A stretch of DNA of 64,000 bases from Hydrangea macrophylla (taxonomy: Eukaryota; Streptophyta; Magnoliopsida; Cornales; Hydrangeaceae), in assembly GCA_033977485.1 (NCBI GenBank), contig CM066985.1, forward strand, positions 75,273,045 to 75,337,044, read 5' to 3'. Below the pieces are notes generated by a model that was not told the DNA's origin, did no database searches, and was given only the letters and a program-made list of their open reading frames with translations. Positions within the stretch are counted from its first letter, which is position 1. Each line of letters starts with the position of its first letter. Shown here one piece after another: positions 1 to 9,856 of the stretch. The translations under genes were made by a program, and so were the position numbers.

Positions 1-1058
1 GGAGATAGCATTATGGATTTTCTCATGGTACCCATTTTTTATGTCAGGTAAATGAACTACTCTAATCCCGAACAACAACTTATTCTGCTTTAGAAAGAAA
101 AGGAAAAAAAAAATGTGATAAAGACAGATAGATATATTGACATTGTTCTACCTTAGACGAACTCTTTTTTCCTGGGCCCGGGCACAGACAATTACTAATT
201 TACTACTGATCATCTATAGGACTTGGGTTACCAATCTCATGAGGAAAAAAAAAAGGAGAAAAAAACAGACCACTGATCATATATAGGACTTGGGTCACCA
301 ATCTCATGATGAAAAAAAAACAGAAGAGAAGTTGCGCAACATAGAATCATCATATAATTCCTTTTTGATTCAAGATCAGTTGAACTATGATGATATTTGT
401 GGCTACCAGTATTCGCCATCGCCAACCTACCCATGGTAGATGTGTGTTCGCACACACATGGAAGTCGTCTCACGAGATCACTCCCCCTCCACTGAAAGAA
501 GAATGGGACGATACTCACAGGACACGGCGCTCCCAACGTCTCATACCATGTGCCCTGTCACTACAAACTCATTAAAGGAGCACTCATGGCACTCATTAGC
601 TCAGATAGACCTCGACTGGGGGCAGATCTTGGCATAACGCTACTTCATCACGACATGGCCATTCTAGGCCATGACGCGACGAAGTCTCTCTCGGGAACTC
701 TCAGGTTTACATGGCTTGCTTGGCTTAAAGATAGAGCTCTCTAGGGAAGGCCACGATGGTCTCTTCCATGACACACTTCCTTGGCCTTTCTATAATCTAG
801 TGAGACTATAAATAACTCTTAAGTCTACCACGAGAGCATTTCTTGTATCGTCTCCGGACGACACGTGGCTTTTGGGTACATTTCTAAAGGAATGAGTCAC
901 GTCAGCAGCGCTCATTTCTTAGCACGTGTCCCACCTGCTATAAATAGTAACAGTGCGCAACTAACAGATTTTCAGACATTCCCTAGGGATCTATGCATTT
1001 ATGAGCTCAGAGTGAATATTCCTTCACATGTACGCTAGATCATTAATTGCGCAGACTT
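1..1058. other. Intergenic repeat-derived DNA, no gene recognised
   Basis: No reading frame here has family resemblance or convincing length. Two TATA-like boxes (807-814 and 939-946, both TATAAATA) sit in sequence with an LTR-promoter look, including ACGTG cores at 868-872 and 922-926. This stretch runs directly into the dispersed repeat that starts near 1059, so it may be the upstream part of a decayed LTR. That origin is inference. Confidence 0.4.
205..323. repeat. Imperfect tandem duplication, ~67-bp unit
   Basis: The block beginning ACTGATCATCTATAGGACTT at 205 is repeated from 272 with few changes. Both copies run through the word CCAATCTCATGA into an A-rich tract. It is a simple local duplication with no visible function. 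Confidence 0.7.
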
Positions 1059-1525
1059 CTCTCGCGATACACCACTCTCTCGCCCTGTATCATCCACTAC
1101 AAGTGATACAAGCCCCGATACGTCATCGTTTCGACAAAATGTCGCATCGGTTGTACATCTCGTCACAGTCCACCTTGATACCGAGTTGACACCGAGTCAA
1201 CTCGGATGCAGCCGATCCTTTGAACCATGTGCAGTATACATACATATACATAGTTCTCTGAGAAAATTGGTGGGTGAGGGGGTTGGACCATGAAAGTGGA
1301 AGATATGTGAAGTATGTTAATTTTTTCTTTTTAGGGGAATTAAGTATTGGCCTATTTTGCTCTCTAGCTACTTCTGTAGTATCTGACTCGAACCATGAGA
1401 AAAAAAAATAAAAAGAAGACTACAAGTTACTGAGATCATGTGAAGCATAACATGGTATCACTGACAAACAGTAGATTGAATAATCCACAGGTGCACATCC
1501 GCACCCGACATGTATTCTTCTAGGC
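1059..1525 (+). repeat. Dispersed repeat R1, copy 1
   Basis: This block matches 9179-9575 in the same orientation, from TCTCGCGATACACCA through GGTTGGACCATGAAAGTGGA to the shared end near GCACCCGRCATGTATTCT. Copy 1 carries about 70 bp near 1190-1262 that copy 2 lacks. Neither copy has a coding frame of interest. The family is not recognised; a decayed LTR or untranslated segment of a retroelement is plausible. Confidence 0.75.
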
Positions 1526-1724
1526 GTTTGTTCTCTTTTTTACGTTCATTTCAGTGTATGTTAGTTGCATCCCACCCCTTAGGGAATAGCAAAGGACATT
1601 TGTATTGACTATATCCATTTATGTAATACCCTGTATTTTGGTCTTATATCTATACACAAATGAGTTTCTGTAAGACTGCCTTAGCCTTTCATGCAGAGCC
1701 CCACCCAATCGATTAGACTCTTCT

Positions 1725-1825
1725 CAATCGATTGACCTTATACCCTTCTCAATCGATTGAACCATCACAATCGATTGAACTCCTGTCGACATGAATCAAT
1801 CGATTGAACCCATCTCAATCGATTG
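1725..1825. repeat. Palindrome cluster CAATCGATTG (5 perfect copies)
   Basis: Perfect copies of the self-complementary decamer CAATCGATTG start at 1725, 1750, 1768, 1797 and 1816. An imperfect copy lies near 1706, and a GTCGAC palindrome at 1785-1790. The spacers are 8-19 bp and unrelated to each other, so the palindrome itself is the repeated unit. The cluster lies upstream of the TATA-like run of this LTR. Confidence 0.9.
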
Positions 1826-2330
1826 ACTGAGACTGAATGTGGTCACCAAGTTTGGTTGTGTGGCTACGGGTGTCCACCCTTTTCCCCCTATATCTCTCCC
1901 CTTCTATATATACATATGTTCTGTGTGTGTATATGTGTTTGGCACAGAGAGAGAGAGAGGGAGTTTGTGTGTGTTCCATAAATATATAATTGTATGTGTG
2001 ATATATATATATATATACACCCTCTCGGGTGGAGCAGAGAAGGGAAGAGAAGAAGGAGAAGAAGATGAGAAGCAAAAGACCGAGAGAGGAAGAGAGGCAG
2101 AGAAGAAAGAGAGGAAAGAGGAAGCTCACCGTCACCATAGCTGCCACCGCAGAGACTCGAAAACGCCGTCGCCGGAACGCCGGAGTGAGGTGAGTTCATT
2201 GACTCACTCAAGGGGGGTGTTTTGGGATGCTTTTGTGGGTTTAAGAATTGGGTAAATACGTCCCCGAGATACCAGTTCGTCTCTGCCCAGTTCTGGGAAG
2301 AAGACGCCCACCCAATCATTGGACTGGTTC

Positions 2331-2443
2331 CAATCGATTGAAACCAACCCAAGTGATTGAAAAAGGTTCAATCGATTGGAAGGGGACCCAACCGATTGGA
2401 GGAGTTCCCAATCGATTGTCAGGATCTTTTACCCAATCGATTG
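2331..2443. repeat. Palindrome cluster CAATCGATTG (4 perfect copies)
   Basis: Perfect copies start at 2331, 2369, 2409 and 2434. One-base variants between and around them include CAACCGATTG, CAAGTGATTG and CAATCGATGG. This second cluster of the LTR lies downstream of the TATA-like run. The homologous LTR at 59125-61639 also has two clusters. Confidence 0.9.
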
Positions 2444-4053
2444 GACCCCTTTCCCAATCGATGGGTACTTGTTGAATGGGGATAGTTCTTGTTGTTTCAT
2501 ATATGAACTGTTTAGTTGTTTAAATGTTGTACTATGAATGCACATGTGGTATTGTGATATTTGGATAAGGGATTAATCAACATGACGTTACGTCAAATTA
2601 GACTTACATGAGGTTATGTTAGTTGTTTTATATTAACTATTGATCAAGATGAACTGTCTATTAATTAACTGTCATATGTTGTTATTGCCGAACTGTATAG
2701 TAGACGGAACATGACTGCATGTTAATAACCAGTTACTGAGTAGATATGATAAATGATATCGCATGTGATAATCCTGTTATCTAGAGCAATGCATTTCACG
2801 ACATGTAGTCAGCATGCATGGGATAGTAGTATGAAGAGATATGAGTACTGATATCAGAATGTGGAACCATGCCTTTATGTGGAATAACGTGATATGTGTA
2901 CTTTGGATCCGTGAGTTCAACGGCTGACAAGCCCGGTGGACGTGGAATGGTTAGAGTTCCTAGTGCGCCTCTCACTGTTAAAGACGTCCAGTGATGCGTG
3001 CGTGCTGTTGAAGACGTCCAGTGTACGGTTGATGACGTCCGGCTACTGCTCTAATGTATTTTTAGCTGTGTAGACGACCCGTGAGAGTATACACATCGTA
3101 GAAGATATTCGATGTGCCGCTCCCATCGTTTACAGATAGGATATACCGTGTAGACGACCGGTAACCTGTCAAGGAATCGTGTGACGTAGGACACCACCGT
3201 GTAGACGACCAGTGTAGCCTACTAGCTAAGTTGTGTGGTATCGACGCATGGATACAGATTGATATTGTTGTATCAACGTATGAATACGGAGGTGGATAGG
3301 ATATGAATATGAGTATGAATAGATGAGATGGTTGTTCAATTGGGGATTTAGTGTCCCGACAAGAAGATGCATAGATAGATATATGGGTAACATGCATGGA
3401 TACGGTGAATAGCGTGATGAGATGTTATACCACTACCTTTATGTTATATGATTCCTGTTATCATTGATTTGATGTATATTGAGACCTCTGCTATGTCCGT
3501 GATTGACGTCATTGATAAGAGATTAACCGCATTTTAAGATGCTGAACAGTGACGGGTGAGGAATGTTTGGTTGATGTACTAACTCGACTTTGTATTCAAA
3601 GCTAATAGCGTTTATGCACTGGACATTCCAACGTCCAGTGCTTTGCAGGAATTGAGGACGGAAGACTGATGTTCCGCCTGACTTGGAGTTGAAAGTGTGA
3701 AGACAAAGACGTGTTATGTAATAGCTAGTTTATATACATCTGTCATATTTCTGTTAATATTGTTGTAGGTGTCAGACGATAACACAACTGTTGTAATAGA
3801 AAGTGGCCCTTTTATTAATATTGTTGTAATAGAAAGTGGCCCTGTCAAGGAATCTGTTAATATTGTTGTAGGTGTCAGAAATATTTCTGTCATATTTCTG
3901 CTAGTTTCCCTCTTCCTCTTCCTCTTCCTCTTCCCTTCATTTCAATTCAACTTTATTCACAAAGTGACCCTTTTATTTACTACTATTCATTGTTGGAAAA
4001 AAAAAACCCAGACTGTTTACGATCTTTCACCTCATCAAAACCTCCTTTATGTC

Positions 4054-4385
4054 ACTAGTAAGGCCCAGCCCATTCAACTCCTTAAAACCCAGGTGTTAAG
4101 GAGAGGGGAACTAAGGCTTTATAAATCGCACAGAGGGGGCATAAATGGGCGATGTGGGACATTCTAACACATCCCCTGAACCACAGGAGCCGGACACTCG
4201 GCATACCCTGGACCATAGCAGCTGGACACTAGGCACACTGGAAGACAAGCACAATCAAGCTCTGATACCACTAGTAAGGCCCAGCCCATTCAATTCCTTA
4301 AAACACAGGTGTTAAGGAGAGGGGAACTAAGGCTTTATAAATCGCACAGAGAGGGCATAAATGGGCAATGTGGGACATTCTAACA
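4054..4385 (-). mobile_element. Complete TRIM retrotransposon (332 bp)
   Basis: Two 116-bp terminal repeats (4054-4169 and 4270-4385) differ at four positions. The minus-strand sense begins TGTTAGAATGTCCCACAT. Directly after the sense 5' LTR comes GGTATCAGAGCTTG (complement of 4256-4269), the plant initiator-Met tRNA primer site. A short purine run (complement of about 4170-4180) precedes the 3' LTR. The 100-bp interior has no coding capacity. A perfect 5-bp target duplication ATGTC flanks it at 4049-4053 and 4386-4390. These are the defining features of a terminal-repeat retrotransposon in miniature, which needs an autonomous partner to move. Confidence 0.93.
4258..4270 (-). promoter_or_regulatory. 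TRIM primer-binding site (tRNA-iMet type)
   Basis: On the minus strand this reads TGGTATCAGAGCT, the usual plant primer site complementary to the 3' end of initiator tRNA-Met. It lies at the sense 5' LTR junction and fixes the orientation of the TRIM. Confidence 0.85.
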
Positions 4386-5196
4386 ATGTCCTACATCAAC
4401 TAGGGTGTACCACAATGGCGTTGAAAGCCTTGGTATGAAAAATGTACACTAATTTGTACTAAATATGATGCACTTTTGGAACATTGATGGGGTGATTAGA
4501 GGTGAAAAGTGCATATTCATAGCGTATTATATGGTCTTTTATACATACTTTTATCCCCAAGTCTCTAGATTCAGATGCATTCTAATCAAAATGTTTTTTT
4601 TATTGTGTTAAAGCTAAAGCTTATGTTTATGCATTGTTTTATAGGTATTATAATGTAATTCAATGAAGTGGAGCTAAAGAAAAGTGATTCAGGTGGAAAT
4701 AACAACAGAAGCAGCTGAGAAAACGCCATTTTTTATATTGAAGACCTCAGATTTGGAATATTTACCAAGAAATATAAAATGTTGATTTACGAGTTACAGT
4801 CGCGTGGCCGCAACCGGAGGTTAATCCGAGGTCTGAGTGAAGAGATATGGCCATTCTCCCATCGGTGCGCAGAGCTGTTTCGATCGATCGAACTTTATTT
4901 TTTCCAGAAAGTTGCGTACAGTTTGCAGGAACCCTATAAATAAGTTGTTATGATAACAGACGCAAGAAGGACACTCCAGAACACGAAAAACAACAGTTTT
5001 AGGGTAGTTTTAGGGTTAGTTTAGAAGTAGATTAGGTTAGTTTGATATTCTTCTTCCTCTTTTCCATTGTTAAACTCAAGATTAATGATGATTTCAAGTT
5101 AATTTCATATTTATTCCAGGTTTTTCTTTTTCCTATATCTTTATTTTATTGTTTATTAGTTTATATGTTATGATTGCTCTAGTTTATTACTTCTGC

Positions 5197-5717
5197 TAGG
5201 GCTGTAAGAAATTTTCATAAAACCGAATCAACCGACCGGTTCGGTTGGTTTTGGTCGGTTTTTCACCCTAATGGTCGGTTTGCGGTTTTAGCATTTCCAA
5301 AAACCGATTTTTTGGTTCGGTCCGTGGTACCTAATTCACTAAACCGAACACCGATCACTATATATATATATATAAAAGAATGGTATATATAATTATATTG
5401 TATGTAAAAAGTCTCTAAAAGATCACATAAACCGAGATAGTACCTCACTTCCCAAGGTGCAAAAGACGACTTTTCCATAAACCAATAAAGTAATAATCCC
5501 TTACAGTTGACTATTTTAATCTCATAAAAAGTTTTATTGTATTAGTCACTTAGCTAGAGCCTAGTCCTATTTTAAAAAAAAAAAAAAAAAAACAAACAAA
5601 CAAACTAGAGCCTAGACTTGATCTGATACCCAAAGGCCAAACCCAAAAACACTTTCACTTCCCAAGCAATAACTTTCTGTCAAAACATTAACCAAAAGAT
5701 AAAAACAACCCCCCTCC

Positions 5718-5778
<61 letters not shown>

Positions 5779-6327
5779 ATACCCCCTCCCCCCCCCTCTC
5801 TCTCTCTCTCTCTCTCTTCAGTCTTAGTAAATTCTGTGTGATTTTTTCTTGGTTTTAGATCTGGTTTGTTGGATTTGTGTTTTTTTTTTCTTCAAGCTTG
5901 TTGATATATATATATATATATTTTGAGTTTTGAATCTTGAGGTTTTTCAGATCTATGTTTTGTTTTGAATTTGAGGTTTTCAGATCTGGTCGTGTGTTTG
6001 TGTTTTGAATTTGAGGTTTTCCAGATCATTTTTTTTTAAAGAGGCTTTTCAGATCTACATGATTCTTTTGTTATAAGTTGAGATCTTTGGGTTTTTTTTT
6101 TTTTTTTTTTCCTTTTTTTCTTCAAGGCATTTGAGATATGTGCTAATGGTTTTGTGTCATGAAAAACATAAACCGACTGACACCAACCAACACAGTCATG
6201 GTCGGTTTCACACTGACTGAATGTTGGTTCGGTCGAACGTCGGTTGTTAGTATTCAAAAACCGAGATTGTCGGTTCGGAAGAAAAATGCCCTTCAAGCCG
6301 ACCGAAACTGACCGAATTACACCCCTA
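5197..6327. mobile_element. Non-autonomous hAT element (1131 bp)
   Basis: The ends are TAGGGCTGTAA and TTACACCCCTA, imperfect inverted repeats of the hAT type. A perfect 8-bp target duplication ACTTCTGC flanks it (5189-5196 and 6328-6335), the length expected for hAT. Both subterminal zones (about 5220-5360 and 6165-6320) are packed with ACCGA/TCGGT motifs in both orientations, candidate transposase-binding sites. The centre holds a CT microsatellite (about 5719-5817) and repeated AGATCTGG/AGATCTA words, like a captured 5' untranslated region. No transposase is encoded. Confidence 0.92.
5719..5817. repeat. CT microsatellite
   Basis: Long CT runs are interrupted by a short C-rich stretch around 5780-5798. 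The tract lies inside the hAT element at 5197-6327. Confidence 0.9.
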
Positions 6328-6430
6328 ACTTCTGCACTTGTTTATGTATGTTTTCATAGTTCAAAAGTTGGGAATATGTGATGAAACATTGATTCTTAGC
6401 ATCTACCATGTATTGTATAGAAAACATGTA

Positions 6431-6552
6431 CTCGATCGATCGAAGTAATTTCGATCGATTGAACCAGAGCCATAGTCAAGCGATTGAAGGCATTTCATCG
6501 ATTGAAGGATGATGCAGGTCGATCGATCGAGAGCACTTCGATTGATCGAACT
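6431..6552. repeat. TCGATCGA-type palindrome cluster
   Basis: GATCGATCGA, TCGATCGATTGAA, TCATCGATTGAA, GTCGATCGATCGA and TCGATTGATCGAA occur in about 120 bp with unrelated spacers. A further TCGATCGATCGAA lies near 4880 in the same presumed LTR. The organisation resembles the CAATCGATTG clusters but with a different palindrome. Confidence 0.75.
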
Positions 6553-6921
6553 TGTTAATTCCGAGATGATTCCTTTAAGTGTTCCAAGACTTTATGTTTT
6601 ACAAATCTGTCATCAAATTGTTCTAGTAAGTTCAGATCGTCACAACAGTTTTTAGAACTTAAAGCCTTGAGGCCTTTTCTTCAATGACTTTTGAAAACCA
6701 CTTTGACTGCTAACACCATTTAGAGTGCAAGCATTAACCATTGTTTTAAACTGTCTTCTAAGTATTTCAACTCACTTGTGATGATATAGTCCCGGCAATT
6801 TAAGGGTTATTGATTCCTTATCTTTAGAAAAATACGAAATGCTAAAGAGGAATGAACTCCATAGAATGTTAATGAATGTGCATGGTAGATGGTTACGATC
6901 AATGTGGATTCACGTGTTTCC

Positions 6922-7047
6922 AACACCTTTAATTTATTTCATTAGTTATGTTTCTATATGCTTTAGTTTATTATTTAGTTTAATAACACCTTTAATTTAT
7001 TTCATTAGTTATGTTTCTATATGCTTTAGTTTATTATTTAGTTTAAT
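6922..7047. repeat. Perfect 63-bp tandem duplication
   Basis: The unit starting AACACCTTTAATTTATTTCA occurs at 6922-6984 and again at 6985-7047 without visible change, so the duplication is recent. It lies in the presumed Athila-like LTR. Confidence 0.9.
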
Positions 7048-7195
7048 TTAAGTAATTAGGATATTGATCTTTTCCTTTTCTTTAGGTTGTAACTTAGTAG
7101 ACATTCTCCCTATTCCTTCCCAATGAGATCGACCTGGTCTTATCCAATATTACTTGCACGATCACCTATACTTGGGTGTTGCACAAAAGTGCACA

Positions 7196-7599
7196 AATTT
7201 ATTTCGTGTCAGGGGACATGCAAATATATTACTTTAAGAACCACCAAAAACAGCTTTGCTTGCTTTCACCTCTTCATGGTTTTCTTCATTTTCAGAAATC
7301 TCGTTGAATTGATGCACCCATGGTGTAAACTCACATATTTACTGTTAAAAATAGAGTGAATTTGTGTGTACATGATGACTTGTAATATTGGGCTTTTGGT
7401 GGTTTCATCGTTGTCACCTACCAGGGATAATTTGAAATGCTAGATTTTCTGTTCCCTTTTACAGATTTTCTATCGCACTTCTTGAACATGCATTTATAGG
7501 ATTTTAGCTTAGGCGAATCTCTCTTTTTAGGCAACAAAAAATTCACAGGATAACAAGTGTTTTTTTTTTTGGGTGGGGGGCAGGGGTTGGAGAATTGAC
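7196..7599. other. No gene; degenerate primer-site region, then unassigned DNA
   Basis: The first 25 bases look like a decayed Athila-type primer site (see the LTR at 4466-7195). The rest has no recognisable coding or structural signal until the G-rich stretch at 7571-7590. That stretch matches the 3' flank of the downstream kelch genes. Confidence 0.4.
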
Positions 7600-8262
7600 T
7601 TACAAATTACAATACCAGGCCAAAGAAACAGCAAATTGCTTGATTAAGAAGATAACGTTGGGTAAACAGACAATGACCGTTTACGGAGTTTTTTTTCTAC
7701 CGTTCTTGTGCAAGGGTTCGAAAATCCAGATGGTAGTGCAACAAACAGGTTCAAGGAATTCTAATTCGCCCTCAATAGGGCCATCGGTCCAAATGCAGCA
7801 AAATTCATCACGGTCTATGTGAAAAGCAACTAGTCCATAATGAACATCGAGGGGAGTGTAAAGCAGGGCTTCATCAAATTTACCTATGATAGGACCGGTG
7901 AACATGTGCTTGAGATGTAAATCATAGACAGAGATCCCGAGAGTAATCCAGTACAATTTATTATGACGTAAAACAGGGGGAGTAACATCAGGAAAGCTCT
8001 TGAAATCATCGGCAATTGTCTCCCAAGTATCAGTGACGACATCGTACGCAAAGCAATAAGTTTAAGCAATTGAGCTCAATAGGATCTTCATCTTCAATGA
8101 AGAAGAAGAGTCGTGTACAGTGAACATGCAAACAGTGTGAGGAAAAAACGAGGGAGGTTGAGGAAGAGGATGCCAGCTCTGCTTCTTCGGATTGTAAACT
8201 TCACCCAAGGATCGCTCGGAGCAATACCACTGCGGATTTAAAATCCCCCAAATACATAACCC
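7600..8262 (-). pseudogene. Truncated kelch-gene copy (third paralogue)
   Basis: The minus strand is clearly homologous to the 3' half of the genes at 9857-11065 and 11924-13096, including the stop-codon region and 3' flank. Frames encoding FTGPIIGKF and FHIDRDEFCCIW are recognisable around 7800-7900. The copy stops matching near 8262, inside the second kelch motif, so the N-terminal half is absent. Frameshifts and short deletions break the rest, including loss of most of the Ser/Asp-run segment. It sits 1.6 kb from gene 1 in the same orientation, so it is an older member of the tandem cluster. A functional product is very unlikely. Confidence 0.88.
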
Positions 8263-8386
8263 CCCTTTCTAAAGAGAAAGGGAAGAGTTTGAAGAGGTTT
8301 GGATGTTTGAGCTTATTGGGGTGAGCTCCCTATATTTCGAAATTTTCACGAGTTTGAAATTTTTTCTTTAAAATTGTTCTCGTATA

Positions 8387-8560
8387 ATGGCTCCAAAAAG
8401 AAAGGGAAACATAGAAAGTGGCCCAACTTGGGATCATTGTAAGCATGTGGATAATGAAAAAGGTGGGCAAGGGACTACGATGCATCTTTATTCCAATTTA
8501 TGTTGCCATGAAGGCAGCAACTCGCCAATGATTAGACGACATGATCATGTAATTAGGTAT
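8387..8560 (+). pseudogene. Possible BED-finger (hAT transposase-like) N-terminal fragment
   Basis: A short frame starts MAPKRKGN and contains TWDHCKHVDNEKG, which resembles the start of plant BED zinc-finger/hAT-transposase-like proteins. The expected CxxC and HxxxH pairs are not intact in one frame, and no downstream DUF659 or dimerisation domain follows. A GTATGT at 8558-8563 could be an intron donor. It may be a transposase relic or a coincidence. Confidence 0.25.
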
Positions 8561-8562
8561 GT

Positions 8563-9178
8563 TTTATTTCACATTTCACTGTTTTCTTTGTTTCATCTCT
8601 TATTTCTACTTAAGTTTTACGTCTTCAAATTTGTCACCAATCTTATGATTCAAAGTTTCATTTGATTACGATTGAACAGAATGGCATTTCGATTCACCAT
8701 ACGAATCACAACTATGCCTATGAGGTGAATAAACCACTATGACGAATTAACTTGTAAACCTTGCTATATCCCAAGTCAATTACGAACTATTCTTGGTCTT
8801 ACTTGCTACCACCAATGTTCGAATAAAACAAGGTAACATGTCTTAAAGGTTCAAACATTGTTTCAAAGGCATCATCACATCCCAAATAGCTACCTATAAA
8901 CCAGTAGACATCAACAACATACGACCAACAAATAAACTCAGTTCACATATTAGTACAAATATATCACACGCATTATCACACAATCAACACAAGAGACTGG
9001 ATTGGATTGGAGAGAGTTACGATCGAAGAGAGAAGAGAAGGAGAGGTGAGAGGTGAGATCCAGATCTGTTCTCTGCTTCATCTCAGTGTCAAAAACAGAG
9101 ATGAGTTTCTAATTGTTGTTATGAGTAAAGATTTTCCTTTTCTTGTCCCGCGAGATGACTCAGTCGTATTGTGCATCG
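8563..9178. other. Intergenic, nothing recognised
   Basis: This is AT-rich sequence with no coding resemblance. A purine-rich GA stretch at about 9005-9055 precedes repeat R1 copy 2. Confidence 0.4.
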
Positions 9179-9575
9179 TCTCGCGATACACCACCGTCTC
9201 GGCCTGTATCATCCACTACAGGCGATACAAGCCCCGATACTTCATCGTTCGACAAAATGTCGCATCGGTTGTACATCTCATCACGGTCCACCTCGATACC
9301 GAGTTGACTAAATCGGTGGGTGAGCGGGTTGGACCATGAAAGTGGAAGATATGTGAAGTATGCTAATATTTTCTTTTTAGGGATATTAAGTATTGGCCTA
9401 TTTTGCTCTCTAGCTACTTTTGTAGTATCTGACCCGAACCATGAGAAGGAAAAAGAAGAAGAAGAAGAAGAAGACTACAGGTTACTGAGATCATGTGGAG
9501 CATAACATGGTATCAAATACAAACAGTAGATTGAAGAATTCACAGGTGTGCATCCGCACCCGGCATGTATTCTAT
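9179..9575 (+). repeat. Dispersed repeat R1, copy 2
   Basis: Same orientation and content as 1059-1525, but about 70 bp shorter, with a longer AAGAAGAAG run at about 9450-9470. It lies just 3' of the kelch gene cluster. Confidence 0.75.
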
Positions 9576-9856
9576 TCTTATAGGGTGCGTCACAGTGTGC
9601 TCTTTTTTTTTGTTAATTATTCTAAGAAGCCGTAGTCTAAACATAATTGTCAAAACCTTAGATCAATACTAGAACGGTGGTTGCTGGACTAAACATCCAT
9701 AGACTAGTGTTACGCATGTAGTAGTTATGCTTGCTTGGTATCAATGTCTTAATTTTCTAGCCGGATTTGAATCGTGATATATATGTATATATATAGGCAA
9801 TAAAAAGAAAAGAGAAGAAAAAATTAATAGGATAACGTTGGGGGGTAGGAATTGAC

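Larger units (their letters stand above)
1622..3830 (+). mobile_element. Degenerate Gypsy LTR (family D/E), plus orientation
   Basis: The block starts with TGTAATACCC, the usual start of a plant Gypsy LTR family. It is homologous along its length to the reverse complement of 59125-61639. Shared landmarks include the ACGTCCAGTG / GTCGTCTACA repeats (2985-3215), the two CAATCGATTG clusters, and the tail GACTGATGTTC...GACTTGGAGTTGAA near 3665-3695. A TATA-like run lies at about 1900-1910. The 3' end is ragged: 3751-3880 is scrambled by short direct repeats containing ATTGTTGTA and GAAAGTGGCCC, and no terminal CA or target-site duplication is found. It is probably a truncated solo LTR. Confidence 0.75.
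4466..7195 (+). mobile_element. Probable Athila/Tat-like Gypsy LTR remnant, interrupted by hAT
   Basis: The block starts TGATGCACTTTTG and ends CAAAAGTGCACA, an imperfect inverted terminal match typical of LTR ends. A TATA-like CTATAAATAAG lies at 4933-4943. Immediately downstream (7196-7219) is a degenerate version of the GGCGCCGTTGCCGGGGAC primer region used by Athila/Tat elements, ending GTCAGGGGACATG. Without the hAT insertion the LTR would be about 1.6 kb. No coding region or partner LTR is seen, so the assignment is tentative. Confidence 0.45.

Noticed and set aside
1815..2352. Overlapping open frames on both strands of up to 154 codons
   Set aside because: They run through GA/CT and TA microsatellites inside a degenerate LTR, with low-complexity composition and no family resemblance.
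1725..2443. Palindrome clusters as a CRISPR array
   Set aside because: The repeats are only 10 bp, spacing is irregular, the sequence is plant nuclear DNA, and each cluster sits inside an LTR.
3769..4167. 132-codon frame
   Set aside because: It spans the scrambled tail of a Gypsy LTR and one LTR of the TRIM. It has no independent support.
9007..9339. 110-codon frame
   Set aside because: It overlaps repeat R1 copy 2, and the homologous copy 1 does not keep the frame.
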